Source of the DNA: Bryum argenteum
Taxonomy: Eukaryota; Streptophyta; Bryopsida; Bryales; Bryaceae
Direction: 5' to 3'
Length of the DNA stretch: 64,000 nt
Assembly (NCBI GenBank): GCA_037043015.1
Contig: CM073321.1
Coordinates: forward strand, 3,291,001 to 3,355,000
Position numbers and translations under genes: made by a program. Position 1 is the stretch's first letter. Each line of letters starts with the position of its first letter. The notes under the pieces are model-generated. The model did no database searches. It saw only the letters and a list, made by a program, of their open reading frames with translations, and had not been told where the DNA came from. Shown here one piece after another: positions 56,017-64,000 of the stretch.

Positions 56017-57303
56017 TTATTCTTCCTCGGCCTCAAAACGCAGAATACTTTGTTTGATTATAGTAACCTGTTGCTCAGATATTGAGATTGTTGGATTTTG
56101 AGAACCAGCTTTGGCACACGATTTCCATGACGTAAAAATAGCACATACATGAAGCCAGACCGGGTCCTGGGTGTCATCAAAAACCCATTTAAAATTCTTC
56201 TGCGTGTCCCAGCCAACATAGGTATCTTGAACAAGAGCGCGCTTGCTAAAAGGTTTAAAATATTGGATTTGAATACATCCCGGATTGTTGCGATCTACAT
56301 AAAACTCGGTCAAAGCCCACGCAATCCAAAAGGTTTGAGCATCTCCATCTGCAGAACGTAAAGCCAAAAAGTAGCCAGCAAATACATCTTGACCAACGCG
56401 AAATGACTCTCTTGGTTTATCACACAATCGGCCAATAAAATGGGGATCTTGCCCATATTCCTCGTTTAATTCGCCAGTGTTAAGATATTCTCGTATCAAA
56501 GGTACTTGGGTCAAAGGCCAACATCCATTCTTCAAGAAGAAGAAACCTCCATGGGCGCCAACAATGAAACATTGACTGCATGCCAATAGCGTAAAACAGA
56601 ATCGTGTCGTCGACGATACTCTCCTGACAAGTCTTGGACACATGAAGTTTTCCACAACTTAATAAAACCTGATACACCTTTCACGATTTCATCAAGATTC
56701 TTCATAGGAATTGGCCCTAAAGGCTTCATTTCTCCCGTGGGCAATAAAGGCAAACCGGTACTTGAAGTCTCTTTCCACAATTTTATTCCTTTCTTCTTCA
56801 AACTCCTTTCCTCTTCAGTTGATGACGAGCATAAACTACAATATTGTATTGCTCGTGATGCAAATGATCAAGTAAAGACCAACCGTCATGAATAGCGTGG
56901 CTGAGATCCCATTTTAATGACTGGAATATTGTATAAGAAGGCAGAAACTCTAAATCCAAGCACTTTACGATCTGAACAACTACTTGATCATCTCGCAAAG
57001 GCTCGTCATCGGAGCCCAGTACACAATTAGACCCCACACTTTGACAAATGCCCTTTGCAACAATGACCCCTCGAGAATTCAATAGTGTCACAAATTTGGT
57101 TATCCATTTGCATCTCGGGAGTCCAGGACAATCTTTCAAACGATCCTGCAAAACGAGCTCAACATCTTCCAAATCCTAATAACCAAAAAACAATTATGTT
57201 AAACACGGAACATAAACGTCGAATAACAAAACCGTGAACTTTATAGTACCTCTGAAGAAATACTATAATTGTCCCAGTCGTCATCGGACGCACTAGTCGC
57301 CAT
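56017..57303 (-). pseudogene. Unrecognised two-exon gene, convergent with the gene at 54814
   Basis: Exon 1 is 57303-57250 (ATG, 18 codons, MATSASDDDWDNYSISSE, donor GGTACTAT). A 74-bp intron follows and exon 2 runs 57175 down to TAA near 56017. Exon 2 carries an aromatic- and His-rich globular protein (HHEQYNIVVYARHQLKR; later GWDTQKNFKWVFDDTQDPVWLHVC). Frame changes near 56805 and 56570 break it into three overlapping frames. No catalytic motif recognised. The two genes point at each other across about 600 bp of AT-rich DNA, and palindromes lie just upstream of this gene's start. It could be a transposon-borne pair. Confidence 0.45.
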
Positions 57304-57457
57304 GTAGAGCGGTCACACCTCGAGTAAAACTGATTATAAGCTCCGTGAAATGCTACAAAACATTACAAAAGATTCTAATAACCATTAGTGGAATAGAAGA
57401 CGCAAACATGAAACCTCAGAACAAGCTCAGTCATTCCTAAACAATATGGAAGTAGTA

Positions 57458-57710
57458 TTTAGCTCGACTGGACCTAATTCCCTACCTAATATACTAGTTT
57501 AGAAATAATCATTTGACATCAATATAACATGGATGTTATAAGAATGATCTGAACCCCCAGTGAAAATTATTAAACTAACTGTGGACATAGCTCGACTCGA
57601 GCTAAATCCGTGCGTATGGTAAAGAAGCTGTCGTGCATTTAGCTCGAGTCGAGCTAAATCCCTACGCAGATTATGACACTGTTGTGGACCTGGCAAGACT
57701 CGAGCTAATT
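57458..57710. repeat. Second cluster of the dispersed palindrome
   Basis: A degenerate copy at 57458-57478, a near-perfect one at 57586-57606, a perfect one at 57638-57658 and a half copy near 57695-57707. The flanking atccgtgcgta or atccctacgc differs from the gene D copies, so the palindrome itself is the conserved part. Confidence 0.85.
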
Positions 57711-57744
57711 TCCCAAGCGGACTGCTGAACGTCTAGCTTCATTT

Positions 57745-58655
57745 TGTAATGTACAAAATATTGTGCGTTTAGGAGGCATCGACCTAAACACTCCGCGTTA
57801 AGCAGGCAGCGATCTAAACACTCTGCGCTTAGCAGGCAGCGACCTAACCACTGCGTCTAGCTGGAAGCGACCTGAACATTGTGCATTTACCAGACAGCGA
57901 CGTAACCACTGCGTTCAGTTGGGAGCGACTTCAACTTTGTGCGTTTAGCAGGCAGCGACCTAAATGCTGTGCATTTAACATGCAGCGACCTACACACTGT
58001 GTTTAGCAAGCTGCGACATGAACATTGACCGTTTAGCAGGCTGGCTGCGAAATGAACAGTGATCGTTTAGCAGGCAGCCTTACCACTGCGTTAAGTTGGG
58101 AGCGACTTCAACGCTGTGCGTTTGGCAGGCAGCGACCTAAACACTGTGCGTTTAGCAGACAACGTCCTAACACAGCGTTCAGTTGGCAGAGTCCTAAGCA
58201 CTGAGCGTAGCAGGTAGTGACCTACATACTGTGCATTTCGCAGGTAGCGACCTAAACACTAATTGTTTAGCAGGCAGTGACCTGAACAGTGACCGTTTAA
58301 AGGCAGCGACCTGAACACTGCGTTTGGTTCGGAGCGACCTAAACACTGTGCGTTTAGCAGGCAGCGACCTAAACATTATGCGTTTAGCACGCAGCAACCT
58401 AACCACTGCGTTTAGTTGGTAGCGACGTACAAACTGTGCGTTTAGCAGGCAACGACCTGAAAACTGTGCGTTTAGCACGCAGCTACCTCCACTGTGCGTT
58501 GAGCAGGCAACGACCTGAAAACTGTGCGTTTAGCACGCAACGACCTCCACAGCGCGTTAAGCAGGTAGCAACCTGAAAACTGTGCGTTTAGCACGCAGCG
58601 ACCTACATTGTGCGCTTAGCAGGCACTGACCTAAATTCTGTGCGTTTAGCTCGTG
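57745..58655. repeat. 30-bp minisatellite (about 30 copies)
   Basis: Degenerate tandem copies of gcgtttagcaggcagcgacc plus taaacactgt. Because 30 is a multiple of three, the minus strand reads as a decapeptide repeat (RSLPAKRTVF-like) over 58194-58478, but stops and indels elsewhere argue against a gene. Confidence 0.85.
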
Positions 58656-58829
58656 AAATTGGAAATTCTTGTTTTTGCAACCTAAATGCACAGGCATCGA
58701 CCTAAATGCACACTGTTAACGTAGTTACGAAAAACGAATCATGCGGAGCGGTTCCAAAATGGAAGTTCAAATGCAAATGCAAATACGTATGGTAATGGTG
58801 TACGTGATGCTGATTGCCTGGGAGATCAC

Positions 58830-59370
58830 GAACAAACCCTACCGCAATCGAGCAAACAAGCTGAGAAACAAACCGAAGTAACAACAACTGAATGGCAAAT
58901 GTGAGCTGTTGTAGCTAATGCGGGAAGAAGTTCGAAAAACAACCACACGAAATAGGAGCAGGACGGCGCGGAGGAGGATGGCGATGCGGGAGTAGGGGGG
59001 GAGGAACGGCATGAGGCTGGCTGGAGCGAAAAGCTGCGCCAGGGAGAAGAACAGCAAGCGGAATGCTGGCGGAGCGGAACGCTGGCGGAGCGAGCTGATT
59101 GGAGGCTGGCTGGCTGAGCGAGCTGGCTGGGGCCCCTGGCTGGCGATGCGAGCTGGCTGGGAGCCGGCGGGAAGCCGTTCAAATTGGGCGGGAAGCTAGC
59201 ACAAACGGGCGGCGGACTGCCCTGCGCCTTGATGGCGGCGTGGGGCCGCTGCTCGGTCTGCCCTGTGCGACGTGGCGGCGTTGGGCCGTTGCTCGGGCTG
59301 CCCCGGGGGTGCCCGCTGCCTAAGATGTATGGGGCCCTACAACCTAAGGTGCCCCATTGGTTCATTGAGC
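58830..59370. other. GC-rich block
   Basis: GC- and CpG-rich, with short repeats of ggctggc and gagctggctggg at 59010-59170. Long ORFs occur on both strands because stop codons are rare. A CpG-island promoter is possible but no start site is visible. Composition drops abruptly at about 59370. Confidence 0.5.
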
Positions 59371-61085
59371 TAATTTAAGTGTGATTATTAAATTTTCTAT
59401 TTTTGATTCTTTATTTAAAACTTACAATCACTGCGTGTAAAACATGATTGACGTATAAATGAAAATTTCCTAGAATTATCTTGGTGTTTCAACAAACTCC
59501 ATAAACTAATAATTACTTATTTCAGGAATTAAAATTAATCATATTATCCTTGCGTCTATGTATATTTCCACTATTTTTCAATATTATAATAAATTTGAAA
59601 ACTATTAATCCAATGATTAAAATAAATTACGTATGAAATCAAATTTATTTAAAAATAATTCCGTAATGCAACTAACTTATTTGTTTCAAAATCATCTATT
59701 AGGATTTTAATTATACATAGGCTGGTAAATAATTTATTACTCTTTCTATCACACTTTCTAACGATGAACTAAATGATTCACTATAGATCAATCTTAAAAT
59801 AGATCAATTCAAATCAAATTTTACAATAACACATTCAAAATAACTGAATACTAAACCTAGAATAGTAGATATACTTTACGAGATACTAATCTTCGAATAT
59901 CTGACATCGAATAACTCAATTATTATCTTAGCATATTTCGCTTAAAATATCTCAATTCTAATCTTAATAAACCAACTTTCAATGAAATTCTAGAATATTA
60001 TACGTACTATACCAAATTTCATTTACTTAATATTTATTTTAATATACCACATCAAATTTAACAAATAAATAAGTTAACGAGCCACAACAAATTTAGTACT
60101 TAAGTAATAAACTTAGAATATTGCAGTTACAACAATTTTAATCCTAGAGCACCTCTGTTAAGAATTATTAGTACTATACGTAGGTTACTGAACGTAATTT
60201 TCCAAATACTTATGTTAGAATAATTTGCTTAAACTAAATGTACACAAAAATTAGAATATTACTTTTAAAATGTTTTAGTCCTATTTTTATACTACCACAC
60301 CAAGTATACTAAATAATTCTGTTATAAGTCCTTACTTATTTACTGGATACTAATCTTGGTATACTCTACTCTAAATATAATGCAATTAATATTTATAATT
60401 AAAATTCAACTATTTTAATAATATTTTCAAACCAAAAACAATGTAACAAATATTATATCTAATGTTATTAGTGTATTACGATTATTAAGGCTATAAATAG
60501 GGTATAAATATTTATTCTTATAATTTTATCAAAACTAAATCATTTATATAACTTTAAAATAAAGTGATTTCATCTACTTTTATTTATTTTAATATAGATT
60601 TTAGCGTATTACGTATCAGTTGATATAAATTTTACATAGATGTAACATTTTACATGCTAAATTTATAAAAAAAACTTTTTTATTCTCATAAGATAATAGT
60701 CATAATTCAATGTATATTTCAAATACATAAACCATTTATAAATTATGAAACTGAGCATAAATTTTTCTTTAATATCATTAAAATCAAACGAAAAATAAAT
60801 AAATTACAAAGTATTTTAATTTAAATAAATTTAAGAAGAAATTATAATATATCTTGAGAACCTAATATTATTCTAAAATTATATAATTTTATGATATTCT
60901 TATATAAATGACAAATCAAATTTGTATAGATAATTACTAAACAAAATACATAAACATAATTTGAAATAAACAATTTTCATCAACATTTCATAAATACTTA
61001 TTTAATATTAGGTTAGATATACATCTCATTCGTATTAAACAATCGACTTATTTTACGAGATAATATCATGTTAATATATACTTAC

Positions 61086-61164
61086 CTATCTGCGTCGAAT
61101 ATACAGCAGCAGCAACGGTAATCTTCTTTGTGGCAACTTTAGTATCCATACAAACGAATACATC
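61086..61164 (-). CDS. Possible internal exon
   Basis: Bounded by an acceptor (ttttaatcag) and a consensus donor (G/GTAAGTATA). It encodes DVFVCMDTKVATKKITVAAA and then VYSTQIG without stops. The balanced composition inside AT-rich DNA and the strong donor support an exon. Family unknown, flanking exons not found. Confidence 0.35.
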
Positions 61165-62172
61165 CTGATTAAAATTTGTGATAAAAGCAGAGATACATTC
61201 ACTAATATAACTCGTTCTGCTTTTTCTAGGTCATATTTGAACTCGAATCTCTTGTTTGCATGGAATCCCCTCTGAAGAACTTCTCCATATACTTAGTATA
61301 ACCCCGTTCGACTATTCTAAATGTTAGTTATTGTGAAAGGTCGACATTTGCAAACTCTATTTTGCAATGCAATCTGTCATCACCTTCACAACGTCAGAAT
61401 AAGTAGATAAAGCAGTTACATGCTTACAAATGAAAGCATACAATGACGAATAGCAAAAGTATTACCCAAGACCTCTAAGTTGTATTGTAACGAAAACCAG
61501 TGGTACCTTAACACAAATTGAATTCAAATTTTCAATTATACTAGAGACAAAAATTAATCTTGTACGTCACTTTTAAATTAGATATCCATTTAATTCTTAT
61601 CATTAGTATTTGTTATTTTATGAAGTTATATAAGATTTCAACTTTCATGCTTTAGGATTAAATAATTAAAATATACACTTGAATATTTAAGAAAATCTAT
61701 ATGTAGAAAATTCCACCTTTACTATTCTTATGTATAAAATAATTTGACCTTGTGAAATCATAAGAATAAGATTTATGAAAACCAATTAAAAGAAATGAAT
61801 TTTTTTGGTACTGAACATTCTTAAGCTTAAGCGTAAGCTTAATCGAATCAAATTTATTTCATCATATATTGTTTTCGTTGTAATGAGTCATAAATATATG
61901 AAACTCTTTACGCCATATTATGTTATATTCCATGCAAAATAATATAATTTATATTTATTTTAAGTATTCTTCTTAAAATTGGACATTTTTTTTTTAAAAG
62001 ACGTTCATATATAATTCTTAAAAGTCATACTTCATTCGACGTTTTAATATTAGTCAATACGTAAATCACAATAATAGTACCGTATACAAATTCTGTAAGT
62101 TAAACACAATTAGAGTTAATTGTATTTCCACAGTACAATTGACTCTACTCAAGCTCAATTGTCATCTATTTG

Positions 62173-62263
62173 TTAATTTGAGAAAGTGACTTCAAAGTGC
62201 TCTTCATGCTCAATGTTACGGTTGTTGCCTTTCGAAGAACTTGAAATCACATCATCGCAGGCG
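62173..62263 (-). CDS. Possible terminal exon
   Basis: After an acceptor (gtcttagcaatcag) it encodes ACDDVISSSSKGNNRNIEHE, then EHFEVTFSN and a TAA at 62173-62175. Composition is more balanced than the surroundings. No family recognised. Confidence 0.25.
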
Positions 62264-63748
62264 CTGATTGCTAAGACATTAACGATTGAAAAGATTACTT
62301 ACGCTTTTAATAGAAAACATCTATTGAAACTATACTTTCAAATGAATAAGTTTCTCTGTAAGACTATCTTACAGTACTCCACAATATATCATTATGCATT
62401 AACGACGGCACACTACATTGTAGATGTATATTTACCTACACTTTATAAGCATATAATTTATAGAAAAACAACATTAAGTAAAATTTATTTATAATTTTAG
62501 AGTCAAACTAAAAAGGTACCACAAATAAAATTTGTAAAGAACAATGTCTGAAATTATTAATTTTTACCGTCTAGAAATTACTCAAACATATTCATTTGCA
62601 TCATGTGTATATTAGGTTACTTATTTAAAAAAAAAATTATATCCAACTTCTTTAAACTTCAGAATTATTTAAAGGATGTTTTGTAATAGAATAAAACCAT
62701 AATCTTATATTATTTTAAATTTAGGAATAACTTTGTGTGCTTACGATAAAATATTTAAAATATGTGTGCTTACGATAAAATATTTAAGTTAATGATTACT
62801 TTATATAATCAATTACAAGATAATGTTAAAGTTTGGTCGACGATATAACTGAACGTATTGCTCGATAAAGACAAATCCACAGCTGTTTCATTATAATAAG
62901 AGTTATGGTATATGTTTATCATCGACGGATCATTGATGTTTACAACAAAAACAAGATAGATGTCGAACATTGAAGTGATATGTGAAATTAATAACTTGTT
63001 TTTTCCTTTGCTTGTATTGAGGAGAAAGACCTTTATGCCCGCGCGATTGAACATCTCATACTATCGCGTTGCGAGATGAAGTCTAAATGATTAAAAAAGC
63101 CAACAACAAAAGTTTCATTGTAAGAGAATTAGACATTGAACATCCGCTATTTAAATCTGTGTGTCAGTGTACGTGAGTTATATATTGGTAGGATAGCTGC
63201 TTAATTTGGCTCATGTGTTGAATGTACTGAAGTTGTATACGCCTAAAAATACACAAAATTATGTAAAAAAAATTGATACTGATTGATAGATGTTTAGAAT
63301 AAGTTTTATCGTTAAATATCAATAGATTAAAAATTGATTATAAATAACAATAATTATTGATTACAATATCGGCAAGATATATGTTAACATAATAATGTTA
63401 TAAAGATCATTTGCAAATGTTTTTTATATTTACTCCTTTAATTTGTATTTATTGAAGTGTATACTATTGTTTTTGAACAGCTGTTCATATATACTGTTGT
63501 GCTAAAGAAGAAGTTTGTCATCCAATTTTCGTTCAGCGATTAGAATTACGCAATGTACAGAGTGTTGTCAGTAACTAATGTCCTGCTTGTTACCTATATT
63601 TTTTAATTCGGTAGTGTTTAGAATGTTTTTGGGCGTGTTAAGTTTCTAAGAATTAGTCATATGTGTTATTGAGACTGAATTATTTTTATTAAAACTGTCA
63701 CGAAAGATTTCGTTATTCTACAAAGCAACAACATGCAAAAATATTGCA

Positions 63749-63907
63749 ATGCTCGATTTCCTGATTTGGATTGGAACATTCTTCAGATGTATGCAAGCAA
63801 GAAATGATGTTATTTGCAAAGACTTTGCGGATCAATCGATTATGACCGAGTTACAATACGCATGTCAAGCTGCAAGGAATTTAGCAAGGCTCGTCGCTTT
63901 GTTTTAG
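63749..63907 (+). CDS. Short ORF, possible transposon or exon remnant
   Basis: ATG-to-TAG, 52 codons, with balanced composition in AT-rich DNA. It encodes a hydrophobic, aromatic start (MLDFLIWIGTFFRCMQARND) and an Ala-rich helix (QYACQAARNLARL). The IW...ARND pattern vaguely recalls the segment before RNase H in plant LINE elements; this is only a guess. Confidence 0.3.
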   Translation: MLDFLIWIGTFFRCMQARNDVICKDFADQSIMTELQYACQAARNLARLVALF

Positions 63908-64000
63908 TATTCAATCGAATATTCTATAATCACATTCATTGTATTATAGCACTGTCAAAAAGATCAAGATACTGAGCGAGCGAACATAATTAGCATTTAT

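Larger units (their letters stand above)
59370..64000. other. Strongly AT-rich domain
   Basis: By eye about three quarters A+T, with few ORFs. Small islands of more balanced composition occur at about 61080-61480, 62170-62280, 62820-63080 and 63740-63910; the exon-like pieces listed separately lie in these. 62733-62788 holds a 27-bp direct duplication (tgtgtgcttacgataaaatattt). No transposon ends seen. Confidence 0.6.

Noticed and set aside
58826..59365. 179-codon minus-strand ORF
   Set aside because: Ser/Pro/Ala-rich translation of a GC-rich block, with equally long ORFs on the other strand.
59370..64000. Organelle DNA insertion
   Set aside because: AT-rich, but no recognisable organelle gene, rRNA or tRNA was found; composition alone is not enough.
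1..64000. tRNA, rRNA or snRNA genes
   Set aside because: No B-box-like GGTTCGANTCC in a cloverleaf context and no rRNA-like conserved blocks were seen on reading; a dedicated scan was not possible.

Overview
This window is nuclear DNA from a eukaryote, most likely a large, transposon-rich streptophyte genome such as a charophyte alga or seedless land plant. The grounds are GT-AG introns with GTAAGT-type donors, a Tat-like plant Ty3/gypsy retrotransposon with a TGG...GCCGGGA-type primer-binding site, and Mutator-like (MULE) transposases with SWIM zinc fingers. The species cannot be fixed from sequence alone. Almost nothing here is a clean single-copy gene. Most genes are decayed, split by insertions, or multi-copy.

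Layout. 1-5 kb: a broken intron-containing gene with a basic NLS-like and acidic N-terminus, split inside an exon by a solo LTR (718-2073, target duplication GATAT), then an unrelated pseudogene (4143-5020). 5.5-8.8 kb: a 25-bp minisatellite, a minus-strand MULE remnant (5889-6934) and GC-rich repeats. 8.9-22.6 kb: copy A of a ParB-like/amino-methyltransferase gene family, interrupted by a 12-kb Ty3/gypsy element (10050-22103, target duplication CAGGG) whose two LTRs belong to different families. 23.2-27.8 kb: a Glu/Pro-rich pseudogene, a 346-bp MITE and a 155/460-bp tandem array.

28.3-32.6 kb: copy B of the family, a ten-exon gene model in which a ParB/sulfiredoxin-type EGNHR motif is followed by the DxPx and DxxxSxxG motifs of a permuted N6/N4 amino-methyltransferase. 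33.4-37.3 kb: a divergent relative, D (DGQHH motif plus a degenerate methyltransferase end). 37-40.6 kb: an acidic/coiled-coil ORF and an FCP1/NLI-like HAD phosphatase ORF with a mutated active site. 41.1-44.6 kb: a second minus-strand MULE lacking its catalytic core. 45-47.2 kb: exons of another acidic N-terminus.

47.3-51.4 kb: a ~170-180-bp tandem array with a 2.1-kb solo LTR and a second MITE inserted in it. 51.9-52.7 kb: a 291-bp tandem repeat. 54.8-57.3 kb: a convergent pair of unrecognised genes. 57.5-59.4 kb: palindromes, a 30-bp minisatellite and a GC-rich block. 59.4-64 kb: a sharply AT-rich domain holding only a few short exon-like islands.

The most interesting content is the repeated ParB-methyltransferase fusion gene. 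Its copies share intron positions and downstream sequence, and at least one lies head-to-head with a MULE transposase. This could be a DNA-modifying cargo of a large transposon, or an amplified host family; the sequence alone does not decide. Nearly all visible breaks are nonsense codons compatible with C-to-T decay, so the copies here are probably inactive or nearly so. A second notable signal is a dispersed 21-bp palindrome found in nearly every intron of gene D, beside the 54.8-57.3 kb gene pair, and in two places in open coding frame.
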